Of a stretch of DNA of 32,586 bases, positions 15,157-23,693 are shown piece by piece. Under the pieces are notes generated by a model. The model had not been told where the DNA came from. It did no database searches and worked only from the letters and a program-made list of their open reading frames with translations. Position 1 is the stretch's first letter; each line of letters opens with the position of its first letter. The stretch is taken from contig VSNH01000022.1 of assembly GCA_009774215.1 (NCBI GenBank), forward strand, positions 1 to 32,586, in the 5' to 3' direction. The DNA is from Lachnospiraceae bacterium. GTDB lineage: Bacteria; Bacillota; Clostridia; Lachnospirales; Lachnospiraceae. The translations under genes and the position numbers were made by a program.

Positions 15157-16272
15157 TCAGAACGGTCTCCACAGCCAATAGATGATAGCGGTGACAGCAG
15201 TCTGCGCCAGTTTATGACACACATAGGCGCGGATGGACAAATTGGTGCCCCGAATCATGCTGTAGGTCTGGGCGATGCAGGAAAAACCACCGAAAGGCAG
15301 CATAGCCAGCACGAGAAAAGGATGGAGAGAACCACAGCGCGCGATCCCGCCGGTGATTTCCAGAATGCAGTAATAGGCTTTCAAAAGTGTGTCCGGCAGA
15401 CGGGTGAAGGGAACGAAGAGAATGTTCAGCAGATTGAAAAACACCATATAACCGCCCAGCTTCGCGATGCCGATCAGTCCGGAGACGACGGCGTGATCAG
15501 TGGCATCAAAAAGCCCTTCCGCCTGTGTTTTTTGTTTCGGCAGTGCAACGGCAGATAACTCCGTCTGGACTGACTCAGTCGGTCGATTCAAGAGCAAGGG
15601 CGTCTGCGTCGTAAATAAACGGCCAAGAAGGAAAGAACCTTTTTTCATCTTGATTTGACGGTCAAACGAACATGCGCGTATGCGCGTCTGACTCTCGGAT
15701 GCAAAAACGGGAAATAGCAGGGGAAACCGCATCACGAAAAGGCCGTATACTAACGGCACGCCGTACATTACGAAAAAAGGCACGAGCGGCTGTTCCAGAG
15801 ATAGTGTGCTTACCACAAAGCTCAGGAAATAAATCGGGCCGATGTTATTACAGAAGGCGAGCAGAAGGTTACCTTCCCTGACGGAGAGTCTCCCGGTTCG
15901 GCACAGTTCCCCGGCAATCCGCGCACCCATGGGAAAGCCGCAGAGGAATCCCATAATCAGAGTGTAGGAACCGTTGGGCGTGGTGCCGTAGAAGAAACGC
16001 AGAATGGGATGAAACAGGCGCACAAAGCCTTCCGTCAGGTTCATGTTGATTAAAATGCCGGACAGAATCATAAACGGAAGAAGCGTCGGGATCATTTTTT
16101 CAAACCAGAGTTGCAGTCCCGCAAGCGCATACTGCAGGGAGAGCGCCGGATAGCGCAGAAGCAGGAAAATCAGGTAAACGCCGATGGCCATATACAGAAA
16201 GCGGACAAAGCGGCTCCAAAGGTCTTTCGATAGTTTGCGGACAAAAAGCGGTGGCTTTGTGTGATCTTTCAC
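15157..16272 (-). CDS. ylbJ: YlbJ-like integral membrane protein (nucleoside recognition/Gate domains)
   Basis: This polytopic protein of about 371 residues has Gate-type hallmarks: PTLLPFMILSGILINM, then LIMGFLCGFPMGARIAGEL and LLLAFCNNIGPIYFLSFVV. A second set after a soluble loop includes LIGIAKLGGYMVFFNLLNIL and ends near SIRAYVCHKLAQTAVTAIIY. This is the layout of YlbJ, a sporulation membrane protein needed for spore cortex formation in Bacillus subtilis, and the nearby rsmD-coaD order matches ylbH-ylbI-ylbJ. I chose the GTG at 16272 because GGAGG sits five bases upstream. An ATG at 16284 has no ribosome site, and longer frames overlap the divergent HAD gene. It converges with the amidase gene. 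Its role in spores is inferred from homology. Confidence 0.82.
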   Translation of the reverse strand: MKDHTKPPLFVRKLSKDLWSRFVRFLYMAIGVYLIFLLLRYPALSLQYALAGLQLWFEKMIPTLLPFMILSGILINMNLTEGFVRLFHPILRFFYGTTPNGSYTLIMGFLCGFPMGARIAGELCRTGRLSVREGNLLLAFCNNIGPIYFLSFVVSTLSLEQPLVPFFVMYGVPLVYGLFVMRFPLLFPVFASESQTRIRACSFDRQIKMKKGSFLLGRLFTTQTPLLLNRPTESVQTELSAVALPKQKTQAEGLFDATDHAVVSGLIGIAKLGGYMVFFNLLNILFVPFTRLPDTLLKAYYCILEITGGIARCGSLHPFLVLAMLPFGGFSCIAQTYSMIRGTNLSIRAYVCHKLAQTAVTAIIYWLWRPF

Positions 16273-16414
16273 TTTTTCCTCCATGTCAGGATCGTGGGCA
16301 GTCTCGGCGTTGTCAGTCGCCGGGGATGCGGGCGGTTTTGTACATATATATTCCGAAAAAACGCGTTGGCATGACAAAAATACGAAGGAAATGAATAAGA
16401 AAGGAACTTGCGGA

Positions 16415-17068
16415 ATGATAGAAGCGGTTATTTTTGATCTGGACGGCTCCATGGTGGATTCCATGTGGATCTGGCGTTCCATAGATATTGAATATCTGGG
16501 AAAATTCGGAATCCCTCTGCCGGAGAATCTGCAGGCATGTATTGAGGGCATGAGTTTTTCCGAGACGGCGGCATATTTCAAGGAGCGTTTTTCTCTGCCG
16601 GACGATCTTGACACCATCAAGGAGGACTGGAACCGCATGGCGTGGGATAAGTACGCAAATGAGGTGCCTGTCAAAGCGGGCGTCAGAGAGCTTCTGGCAT
16701 ACTGCCGGGAGCACGGCATCAAGGCCGGAATCGCCACCAGCAATTCCAGGCAGCTTGTGGAAAACGTGGTGCAGGCGCATCAGATGGAATCCTGCTTTGA
16801 CTGTATTATGACGGGATGTGAAGTGGAGAGGGGAAAACCTGCGCCGGATATCTATCTGGCGGTGGCGAGGGAGCTCGCCGTCACGCCGGAAAACTGCCTT
16901 GTGTTCGAGGATATCATACCGGGCATCCAGGCGGGAAAGGCGGCTGGTATGCAGGTCTGCGCCGTCTACGACGCGTATTCGGAGCATCAGGATGAGGAAA
17001 AGCGAAGGCTTGCGGATTATTATACCTATGGTTTTCGGGAATTGATAGAAGAGGGCGTCCTGTTATGA
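16415..17068 (+). CDS. HAD-family phosphatase (beta-phosphoglucomutase-like)
   Basis: This 217-residue cytoplasmic HAD hydrolase has all four motifs: FDLDGSMVDS with nucleophile Asp (about residues 7-16), ATSNSR, the lysine in GKPAPDIY, and the acidic EDIIPGIQAG. A helical cap lies between the first two motifs, as in subclass I enzymes such as beta-phosphoglucomutase or phosphoglycolate phosphatase; the substrate cannot be told. ATG 16415 places the first motif at the usual distance and has AAGGAA about nine bases upstream; an in-frame ATG at 16391 would add eight residues. The stop overlaps the start of a small membrane protein (ATGA at 17065-17068). Confidence 0.9.
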   Translation: MIEAVIFDLDGSMVDSMWIWRSIDIEYLGKFGIPLPENLQACIEGMSFSETAAYFKERFSLPDDLDTIKEDWNRMAWDKYANEVPVKAGVRELLAYCREHGIKAGIATSNSRQLVENVVQAHQMESCFDCIMTGCEVERGKPAPDIYLAVARELAVTPENCLVFEDIIPGIQAGKAAGMQVCAVYDAYSEHQDEEKRRLADYYTYGFRELIEEGVLL

Positions 17069-17220
17069 GGCGGATTTTTCTGATTGTATACGCGATTATC
17101 ATTGCGGCAGTCACCGTAGGATTTCTCATATTCGGGGAAAATAAAGATCCCCGGTTTTATGTGACGATGCTGATTCTTGCAATTGTGGGGAAGATCGTTT
17201 CCAATAGGATGGAAAACTGA
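17065..17220 (+). CDS. Small membrane protein (51 aa) coupled to the HAD gene
   Basis: A 51-codon frame starts at the ATG that overlaps the HAD stop as ATGA, with GAGGG nine bases upstream inside the HAD gene. The product is mostly hydrophobic: residues 4-24 (start MRRIFLIVYAIIIAAV) and about 32-44 (YVTMLILAIVGKI) form two membrane segments joined by a polar hairpin GENKDPR. Two arginines precede the first segment, so the N-terminus is likely in the cytoplasm. I do not recognise a family. The coupling suggests co-expression with the phosphatase. Confidence 0.65.
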   Translation: MRRIFLIVYAIIIAAVTVGFLIFGENKDPRFYVTMLILAIVGKIVSNRMEN

Positions 17221-17226
17221 GCGTAA

Positions 17227-17253
17227 CAGCAGAGCTGTGACATGGCGGTCAGA
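17227..17253. repeat. Remnant of the modular hairpin repeat
   Basis: CAGC-AGA-GCTG (17227-17237) is followed by TGACATGGCGGTCAG, the right-end motif seen in copies D and E. The rest of the element is missing. It lies between the 51-residue membrane protein and the radical SAM gene. Confidence 0.5.
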
Positions 17254-17264
17254 GGGAGGAAAAG

Positions 17265-19241
17265 ATGGGATTTCTACCGATTACAAAACAAGATATGGAA
17301 GCGCAGGGCATAGACCGGCTTGATTTCGTCTATGTGATCGGGGATGCCTATGTGGATCACCCTTCCTTCGGACATGCCATAATCAGCAGGGTTTTAGAGT
17401 CCCACGGATACCGCGTGGGCGTCATTTCCCAGCCGGACTGGAAGGATGAGAACAGCATCACGGTGTTGGGGCGGCCCAGACTTGCCTTTCTCGTGTCAGG
17501 CGGCAACATGGATTCCATGGTGAACCACTATTTTGTCTCCGGGAAGCGCAGACCCACAGATGCCTACACACCGGGCGGCGAGCCTTATAAAAGACCGGAT
17601 CACGCCACGGTGGTCTACGGCAACCTGATCCGCCGGGTATACAAGGATGTGCCGGTGATTATCGGCGGTATCGAGGCGAGCCTCAGACGGATGGCACACT
17701 ATGACTACTGGTCAAACAGCTTCAAGCGCTCCATATTGCTGGACTCTCAGGCGGATCTGATTTCCTACGGCATGGGGGAAACGTCCATTGTGGAGATCGC
17801 GGAGGCTCTGGACAGCGGCATCGCTGTGAAGGATATTACGTTTATTTCGGGAACGGTCTACAAAACGAAGGATATCGGCGGCATTTACGATTCGGTTACG
17901 CTGCCCTCCTACGAGGAGATGAAAGCCCACCCGGAGAAATATGCTGAAAGCTTTCGAATCCAGTACAACAGTACCGATCCCTTTACGGGGAAAACGCTGG
18001 TGGAACCCTATCCAAACGGCATTTATGTGGTACAGAACCCGCCCCAGCCGCCGCTTTCGACGGAGAAGATGGACGCCGTTTATGACCTTCCCTATATGCG
18101 CACCTACCATCCCTCCTATGCGGATGCGGGAGGCGTGCCCGCGATTTCGGAGATCAAATTCTCGCTTGTCAGCAACAGAGGGTGTTTTGGCGGGTGTAAT
18201 TTCTGTGCGTTGACCTTTCATCAGGGCAGGACGGTACAAGTCAGAAGCCATGACTCCATTTTGCGGGAAGCACGGCTGATGATAAAGGAGCCGGATTTTA
18301 AAGGTTATATCCACGATGTGGGCGGTCCTACCGCCAATTTCCGGCATCCCTCCTGTCAGAAACAGATGACGCAGGGCGTCTGCAAAAACAGACAATGCCT
18401 TTTCCCGCAGCCCTGTCCCAATCTGGAAGTGGATCACAGTGACTATCTTGCGCTTCTTCGAAAGCTTCGGGCGCTGCCCGGCGTGAAAAAGGTCTTTATC
18501 CGCTCCGGCATTCGCTTTGATTACCTGATGGCGGATCCGGACGACTCTTTTTTCAGAGAGCTGGTAGAGCATCACGTCAGCGGACAGCTCAAGGTGGCGC
18601 CGGAACATATCGACGACCAGGTTCTCAAATATCTCGGTAAACCAAAGAAAGAAGTGTACGAAAAGTTTGTAAAAAAATATACAAAGTTAAACGAACAGCT
18701 TGGTAAAAAACAGTTCCTTGTGCCTTATCTTATGTCGTCCCATCCGGGTTCCACCCTGAAGGAAGCCATTGCGCTGGCGGAATATCTGCGGGATCTCGGC
18801 TATATGCCGGAGCAGGTGCAGGACTTTTATCCCACGCCCTCCACAGTGTCCACGGTTATGTACTATACGGGAATTGACCCGAGAGACGGGAAGCAGGTGT
18901 ATGTCTGCCGCAATCCCCATGAAAAGGCGATGCAGCGGGCGTTAATCCAGTACCGCAATCCCAACAATTACGAGCTGGTCAGGGAAGCGCTTGTGAAGGG
19001 CGGACGGGAGGATCTGATTGGTTTTGACAGGAAATGCCTGATCCGGCCAAGGAAGCCGGGAAATGAAAGTGCCGGCAGATGCAGCAGGCAGGAGAGCGGA
19101 AAAAGCTTCAAAAGCGGACCGAAAGAAAATAGCAGGAGTGCAGATAATGGACATATGCGGTCAGACAGCCCGAAAAGTCACAAAGGCAACGGTGTCCGTA
19201 AGAAAAGAACGATTCGTAATGTGCATAAGAAGAAAAAGTAA
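17265..19241 (+). CDS. YgiQ-family radical SAM protein
   Basis: This is a 658-residue member of the YgiQ (UPF0313) family. The N-terminal third is the family-specific domain, with DFVYVIGDAYVDHPSFGHAI near residue 20. The radical SAM core carries a CX3CX2C cluster, Cys307, Cys311 and Cys314 (CFGGCNFC). HDVGGPTANFRHPSCQKQ and VAPEHIDD further support the family. The last 60 residues are a basic, Lys/Arg/Ser-rich, disordered extension. The cluster would hold a 4Fe-4S that cleaves S-adenosylmethionine; the reaction of YgiQ proteins is not established. GGGAGGAAAAG precedes the ATG. A strong terminator follows directly. Confidence 0.93.
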   Translation: MGFLPITKQDMEAQGIDRLDFVYVIGDAYVDHPSFGHAIISRVLESHGYRVGVISQPDWKDENSITVLGRPRLAFLVSGGNMDSMVNHYFVSGKRRPTDAYTPGGEPYKRPDHATVVYGNLIRRVYKDVPVIIGGIEASLRRMAHYDYWSNSFKRSILLDSQADLISYGMGETSIVEIAEALDSGIAVKDITFISGTVYKTKDIGGIYDSVTLPSYEEMKAHPEKYAESFRIQYNSTDPFTGKTLVEPYPNGIYVVQNPPQPPLSTEKMDAVYDLPYMRTYHPSYADAGGVPAISEIKFSLVSNRGCFGGCNFCALTFHQGRTVQVRSHDSILREARLMIKEPDFKGYIHDVGGPTANFRHPSCQKQMTQGVCKNRQCLFPQPCPNLEVDHSDYLALLRKLRALPGVKKVFIRSGIRFDYLMADPDDSFFRELVEHHVSGQLKVAPEHIDDQVLKYLGKPKKEVYEKFVKKYTKLNEQLGKKQFLVPYLMSSHPGSTLKEAIALAEYLRDLGYMPEQVQDFYPTPSTVSTVMYYTGIDPRDGKQVYVCRNPHEKAMQRALIQYRNPNNYELVREALVKGGREDLIGFDRKCLIRPRKPGNESAGRCSRQESGKSFKSGPKENSRSADNGHMRSDSPKSHKGNGVRKKRTIRNVHKKKK

Positions 19242-19244
19242 CTC

Positions 19245-19284
19245 AAAAAATCCCGCAGGCGCCAAATCATCTGCGGGATTTTTT
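19245..19284 (+). terminator. Strong intrinsic terminator of the radical SAM gene
   Basis: AAAAAATCCCGCAG (19245-19258) pairs perfectly with CTGCGGGATTTTTT (19271-19284) around a 12-base loop. The T-run is built into the arm, and the A-run on the other arm could also terminate the opposing glgCD transcript. Confidence 0.92.
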
Positions 19285-19366
19285 GATTAATTACACAAGA
19301 TAACATACATTCTTTTTGACTGTGTACGCCAGTACTCGCAATCGGAACCTTTCCTCACGATTTGTT

Positions 19367-20509
19367 TTATACCGTCTGGCCTTTTCCGATATAAACCGGG
19401 AAGGTATCCGTTCCCTTCATTTCCTTTCCGGCTGTGATCGTAACATCCTTGTCGATAATCAGATATTCGATGTTTGCGCCTGCCTCCACGACGGTATCCT
19501 GCATCAGAATACAGTTCTTTACCGTCGCGCCTTTTGCCACTTTGACACCGCGGAAGAGCACACTGTTTTCTACTTCTCCCTCTATGATACAGCCGTCAGC
19601 CGCCATCACGTTCTGCACTTTTGAGCCGTTGACATACTGTGTCGGATGATCTCCCCTGATCTTTGTGTAGACGGGAGAGCCGGAGAAGAGCGCGTCCAGA
19701 TTATAGTCGTCCAGCAGCTTCATATTTTCATCGAAATAACTCTTCATATCCGAGATAAACCCTACATAGCCGGAATATTTGTAGCCTTTCACATTCAGCT
19801 TATTGATCTGCGGCATCAGCACATCACGCATGAAGAATTCCTGTCCGCGCAGCAGTGCGCTTTCCACCATCTCCACCAGAAGCTCCCGGTTGATGATAAA
19901 AATATTCATGGAGAGGTTTTTGACGCCGTCCTCCTTGGAATTGATGTAGATCTTCCTGATCTGGTCCTCTTCCATATCAAAGGTATAATAAAAGCTTCTG
20001 CCGTCGTTTTTGGCGTTGATGAATCCGCCTGGAATCGGCTGCTCACAGTAGGCGAGCGTCATATCCGCCTCATTCTCGATATGTGTCTGCAGCATGGCGT
20101 GGAAATCAAAGTTCACCACCATATTGGTGTCTGACATGATAATGTATTTTTCCTTGGCGTCACGCAGGAAATCAAGAATGTTTGCCAGCGCGCTTGCGCG
20201 TCCCACATAGGGTTTCGCCTCTTTTTCCGCAAAGGGCGGGAAGATATGTAAACCGCCGTTTTTGCGAACCAGATCCCACTCACGACCGGAACCGAGATGA
20301 TCCATCAGGGAGTGGTAGTTTTTATTCACGATCACGGAAATATTTCCGATGCCGGAATTGGTCATGCCGGATAAAATAAAGTCAATGATGCGGTAACGGC
20401 TGGCGAAGGGAATGGAGGCCATCAGACGCACATTCACCAGCTCAGGAACCAGCGCGTCGTAGCTGTTCGGGAAAATGATACCGAGTGCACTTATATTTGA
20501 TTTTACCAT
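19367..20509 (-). CDS. glgD: GlgD, glucose-1-phosphate adenylyltransferase-like subunit
   Basis: This 380-residue paralogue of GlgC accompanies it in many Bacillota and stimulates or regulates ADP-glucose synthesis. It opens with the GlgD-type start SALGIIFPNSYDALVPEL, where the usual GG-x-G-x-R-L nucleotide loop of GlgC is replaced, so it is probably not catalytic by itself. RYRIIDFILSGMTNSGI and a C-terminal left-handed beta-helix (repeats such as ENSVLFRGVKVAKGATVKNC) are clear. Its ATG lies within the last codons of glgC (seven shared bases), so translation is coupled. AAGGCGG ribosome-site-like purines lie within the end of glgC. Confidence 0.93.
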   Translation of the reverse strand: MVKSNISALGIIFPNSYDALVPELVNVRLMASIPFASRYRIIDFILSGMTNSGIGNISVIVNKNYHSLMDHLGSGREWDLVRKNGGLHIFPPFAEKEAKPYVGRASALANILDFLRDAKEKYIIMSDTNMVVNFDFHAMLQTHIENEADMTLAYCEQPIPGGFINAKNDGRSFYYTFDMEEDQIRKIYINSKEDGVKNLSMNIFIINRELLVEMVESALLRGQEFFMRDVLMPQINKLNVKGYKYSGYVGFISDMKSYFDENMKLLDDYNLDALFSGSPVYTKIRGDHPTQYVNGSKVQNVMAADGCIIEGEVENSVLFRGVKVAKGATVKNCILMQDTVVEAGANIEYLIIDKDVTITAGKEMKGTDTFPVYIGKGQTV

Positions 20510-21711
20510 TGTTCTTCACCGCCTTTCATATCATTTTTAACGATGGCATTCGGGCCTACGACAGCGCCCTCGCCGATTGTAAGACCCGTGCCGATAGTTG
20601 CTACGCCGTCTTCACTGCCTGAAGGCATTGCGCCGACCACCGCATTTTCACAGATCGTCACATTCTCCGAAACGATACAGTGCTTCACCACCGCGCCGGA
20701 TTTGATGGTTGTGTGCCCCATGACAACCGCATCTTCCACCACCGCGCCTGCGTCTACCTTTACGCCGGCGAAGAGGATCGAGTGCCGCACCTCGCCTTTG
20801 ATCCGGCAGCCGTCGGAAACCATAATGTTCTCCACCACCGCGCCTGCGCTGATCTTATGGCCGGTCATGCCTACGTTGCGGCTGTAAATCTTCCAGCTCT
20901 CGTCGGAGAGGTTGATACCGCTCTGTTCTGCGTCCAGAACCTCCATATTCGCTTCCCATAAGGAGTGGATCGTCCCCACATCCTTCCAGTAGCCGTTAAA
21001 GTGGTATGCATACATCTGTCTGTCATCGCGCAACAGATTCGGAATGATGTTATTGCCGAAGTCATTTTCGGAGTTCGGGTCCGCCTCGTCCTCCTCCAGA
21101 TACTTTTTCAGAATATCCCAGTTAAAAATGTAGATACCCATAGAAGCGAGATTGGATTTGGGGTTCTTCGGTTTCTCCTGAAATTCCGTGATCTTATCGT
21201 TTTCGTCCGCAACCATGAGACCAAAGCGGGGCGCCTCCTCCCACGGAACTTCCATGACGGCAACGCTGAATTCTGCGTTTTTCGCCTTGTGGAATTCCAG
21301 AAAATCACTGTAATCCTGTTTACAGATCTGGTCACCGGAAAGAATAATGACATATTTCGGATCATAACGCTCTATAAACGATATGTTCTGGTAAATTGCG
21401 TTTGCCGTTCCTTTATACCAGTCAGAGCCGCCGGATTTTTGGTAGGGCGGCAGTACATGTACACCCCCGTACAGGCGGTCAAGATCCCAAGGCTGCCCGT
21501 TGCCGATATATTCATTCAGCACGAGCGGCTGATATTGGGTCAGGATACCTACCGTATCGATGCCTGAGTTGACACAGTTGGACAGCGGAAAGTCGATGAT
21601 TCGGTATTTTCCGCCGAATGGAACAGCCGGTTTTGCAAGTTTCTCGGTAAGCGTATACAGACGTGAGCCTTGTCCGCCGGCAAGAAGCATTGCAATCATT
21701 TCTTTTGCCAT
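20503..21711 (-). CDS. glgC: Glucose-1-phosphate adenylyltransferase (ADP-glucose pyrophosphorylase)
   Basis: It makes ADP-glucose from ATP and glucose-1-phosphate, the committed step of glycogen synthesis. The 402-residue protein has the nucleotide loop LLAGGQGSRLYTLTEKLAKP at residue 9 onward, then GGKYRIIDFPLSNCVNSGI, the sugar-binding stretch KYVIILSGDQI, and FQEKPKNP. The C-terminal beta-helix has hexapeptide-type repeats (SGAVVKHCIVSENVTICENA). AAGGAGG stands at a good distance before the ATG. glgD overlaps its 3' end. Only these two glycogen genes are present here; no glgA, glgB or glgP is in the window. Confidence 0.95.
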   Translation of the reverse strand: MAKEMIAMLLAGGQGSRLYTLTEKLAKPAVPFGGKYRIIDFPLSNCVNSGIDTVGILTQYQPLVLNEYIGNGQPWDLDRLYGGVHVLPPYQKSGGSDWYKGTANAIYQNISFIERYDPKYVIILSGDQICKQDYSDFLEFHKAKNAEFSVAVMEVPWEEAPRFGLMVADENDKITEFQEKPKNPKSNLASMGIYIFNWDILKKYLEEDEADPNSENDFGNNIIPNLLRDDRQMYAYHFNGYWKDVGTIHSLWEANMEVLDAEQSGINLSDESWKIYSRNVGMTGHKISAGAVVENIMVSDGCRIKGEVRHSILFAGVKVDAGAVVEDAVVMGHTTIKSGAVVKHCIVSENVTICENAVVGAMPSGSEDGVATIGTGLTIGEGAVVGPNAIVKNDMKGGEEQW

Positions 21712-21743
21712 ATTCGATTTCCTCCTTTTTACAATTTATAAAA

Positions 21744-21749
21744 ATTATA
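21744..21749 (-). promoter_or_regulatory. -10 box of glgC promoter
   Basis: Read on the minus strand, this is TATAAT, about 33 bases upstream of the glgC ATG. The -35 position (TATCAT at a 17-base spacing) is a weak match, so an activator or a different sigma factor may be involved. Confidence 0.45.
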
Positions 21750-21848
21750 CATCACATTTACTAAAAATGATAGGTTTTAAAAAAATATTTTGTGAAATCT
21801 GATATATTTTTTTGACCTGCATTTCTCGTTTCCTTCAAAAAGTAATTG

Positions 21849-21878
21849 TTTACGGAAGACAGTCAAAAGTGGTACACT
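21849..21878 (+). promoter_or_regulatory. Candidate promoter of the SDR gene
   Basis: TTTACG (21849-21854), an 18-base spacer and TACACT (21873-21878) suggest a start near 21885. This would put the whole of repeat copy B in the 5' untranslated leader of the dehydrogenase mRNA. Confidence 0.45.
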
Positions 21879-21894
21879 AATCACAGAGTGAGAA

Positions 21895-22034
21895 ACGCGA
21901 CAAGTACTTCTAAAGGACATCCCGCCATAGGACGGGACGCCAAGTCAGCAAGCTGACTTGGAAGTACTAAGTTTCGCATAGGAGAATGCCAAAAGTACGG
22001 GCATTCTCCGCAGGAATTTCGGAATCATGAGGTG
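21895..22034. repeat. Modular hairpin repeat, copy B
   Basis: The left arm AGTACTTCT (21903-21911) pairs with GGAAGTACT (21960-21968), followed by the AAG bulge and TTTCGCAT (21972-21979); the outer left arm ACGCGACA matches 6 of 8. Inside are the TCCCG/CGGGA module and a perfect CCAAGTCAGC/GCTGACTTGG hairpin. The second hairpin GGAGAATGCC/GGCATTCTCC (21981-22009) is perfect. The right end GGAATCATGAGGTG reaches the dehydrogenase start and offers AGGTG as ribosome site. Confidence 0.8.
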
Positions 22035-22037
22035 CAT

Positions 22038-22805
22038 ATGAATATCGCTGTCATTACGGGCGCTTCCTCCGGGATGGGGATGGAGTTTGCCGTACAACTG
22101 GATCAGTGTCTGGGCAGAACGGATGAAATCTGGCTTCTTGCACGCAGAAAGGAGCCGCTTGAAAAACTGGCGGACTCCCTGCGGATCAAAGCCCGGGTTA
22201 TCGTGATTGACCTGACGGATGAAACGGCCCTGAGACAGTTTGAGGAAGTGCTTGCCATACAGAATCCACGGATTACGGTGCTGGTCAACTGTGCGGGCGT
22301 GGGCAGCCACAAGCTTTTCGCCAGACAGAACAAAGAGGAAATCGACACCATGATTCAGTTAAACATTACGGCGCTGACCCGCATGACCATGCTGTGCCTG
22401 CCCTATATGAAGAGCGGCAGCAAGCTGATACAGGTCTCCTCCGGGGCAGCCTTTGTCCCCCAGAGCGCATTTGCCGTCTATGCCGCTTCCAAAGCCTATG
22501 TGTATTCGCTTAGCAGGGCGCTTTCACAGGAACTTAAGGGGCGGGGGATTACTGTGACCGCCGTCTGTCCCGGCCCTGTCAACACACCGTTTCTTGCCCA
22601 TGCCTACGAAGACATGTCCGGGTTTGGCATTCTGAAAAAACTTACCATGGCGAAAACCGCCTGTGTGGTGAAGAAGGCAATCGAAGACTGTAAAATCGGA
22701 AAAAGCGTCTCCATCTGCGGCCTGCCCGTGAAGCTGTTGTATCTTTCCACCCAGAGCGTACAGAATGTGATGATGAAATGTAACTATTCGCCTCCGGCTT
22801 CATAG
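22038..22805 (+). CDS. Short-chain dehydrogenase/reductase
   Basis: This 255-residue classical SDR oxidoreductase has the NAD(P)-binding motif TGASSGMG (about 8-15), VNCAG (about 88), the catalytic Ser in QVSSGAAF, and the catalytic YAASK. PGPVNTPF follows as in fatty-acid or steroid type reductases. An Arg-rich stretch after the second strand (LLARRKEPLEKL) suggests NADPH preference. The substrate is unknown. ATG 22038 is preceded by AGGTG at short spacing; GTG 22032 is in frame and would add two residues. Repeat copy B abuts the start, and a terminator follows the gene, so it is probably monocistronic. Confidence 0.9.
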   Translation: MNIAVITGASSGMGMEFAVQLDQCLGRTDEIWLLARRKEPLEKLADSLRIKARVIVIDLTDETALRQFEEVLAIQNPRITVLVNCAGVGSHKLFARQNKEEIDTMIQLNITALTRMTMLCLPYMKSGSKLIQVSSGAAFVPQSAFAVYAASKAYVYSLSRALSQELKGRGITVTAVCPGPVNTPFLAHAYEDMSGFGILKKLTMAKTACVVKKAIEDCKIGKSVSICGLPVKLLYLSTQSVQNVMMKCNYSPPAS

Positions 22806-22811
22806 TTACTG

Positions 22812-22858
22812 AATCCGGTCTATTCCAGTTTTGCCTCTGGCAAGGAGACCGGATTTTT
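22812..22858 (+). terminator. Terminator after the SDR gene
   Basis: AATCCGGTC (22812-22820) pairs with GACCGGATT (22847-22855). An inner CCAG/CTGG stem lies in the loop, and TTTTT forms the tail. Confidence 0.8.
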
Positions 22859-22880
22859 CGAGATCTTTAAATGTTCTTAC

Positions 22881-22905
22881 GGACTTTGCAGTAAGTACAA
22901 AGTCC
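22881..22905. repeat. Isolated hairpin GGACTTTG/CAAAGTCC
   Basis: GGACTTTG (22881-22888) pairs perfectly with CAAAGTCC (22898-22905) around nine bases. The core resembles the TGCAAAGTCC side of the hairpin at 835-868, so it may be another small dispersed repeat. No T-tail follows. Confidence 0.4.
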
Positions 22906-22974
22906 CGGGCTGAACTGTTACGATAAAATATCTACACGTCTGAGTCTGTTTCGACGAGGAGAAAGAGGGATGAA

Positions 22975-23550
22975 ATGAAACAGTTTTTTACGCCGAAAGG
23001 CAGTTATGGCTATATAACAAGCAGAAAAAAGTACACGGCTCTGCGGACGCTTCTTTTCTTTGCCATTTCCGCAGCCCTGTATATCTCGGGAATCATAAGA
23101 ACCGGTTCCAATAAAAACCTGCTCACCATCGTGGCGGTTCTGGGCTGTCTGCCCGCCTGCAAGAGTGCGGTGAACTTTATCCTCTTTTTGAGAGCGAAGG
23201 GCTGCAGCAGCGCTTTGCACGAAAAGGTGGCGGCATATGGGGACGATTCGATGACCGTGTTTTATGATATGTATTTTACTTCCTACCAGAAGAATTACCC
23301 GATAAGCCATATGGCATTGAAGGGAGATATGCTCTGCGGTATCACGGAGCAGCTTTCCTGCGACTGCAGGGAAGCGGAAAAACATCTGGGGCAGATGCTT
23401 GTGCAGGAAGGCATCAAGAATGTGACGGTTAATATCTTTTCTCAGGAAGGTAAATACATTGACCGACTAAGTCGGTTGAGGGATATGCAGGTGGAGGATC
23501 ATAAAGATCGGGAAGGAATTATCAATTTGCTGTATAATGTTTCCATCTGA
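22975..23550 (+). CDS. Hypothetical membrane protein, 191 aa
   Basis: I do not recognise this family. Two hydrophobic segments (about residues 25-43 and 49-70) follow a short basic N-terminus, and a cytoplasmic-looking domain of about 120 residues makes up the rest. The soluble part has several cysteines (CGITEQLSCDCREAEKHL) and a mixed alpha/beta pattern. The ATG at 22975 has AGAGGG about six bases upstream; an ATG at 22970 is followed at once by a stop. The gene lies between the SDR terminator and an RluA-type gene 143 bases downstream, and may share a transcript with the latter. Confidence 0.82.
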   Translation: MKQFFTPKGSYGYITSRKKYTALRTLLFFAISAALYISGIIRTGSNKNLLTIVAVLGCLPACKSAVNFILFLRAKGCSSALHEKVAAYGDDSMTVFYDMYFTSYQKNYPISHMALKGDMLCGITEQLSCDCREAEKHLGQMLVQEGIKNVTVNIFSQEGKYIDRLSRLRDMQVEDHKDREGIINLLYNVSI

Positions 23551-23693
23551 GACTTTTTTGTCCGGTTTCTACCGTTACCGGCAGTAAAAGGGGTATGCTA
23601 TGATTGCCGCAGAAATTTGAGAAAGCTACTGCGAACTTATCAATTTTAGCATTGCATACAGACATTTTGGCAAGTGCCACAAGGAGATTTGCC

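Noticed and set aside
17712..18608. 298-residue minus-strand frame in the radical SAM gene
   Set aside because: It is a complementary shadow of a gene with clear CX3CX2C and family motifs.
23584..23620. Tiny frame before the RluA-type gene
   Set aside because: It is only six codons long and has no supporting context.
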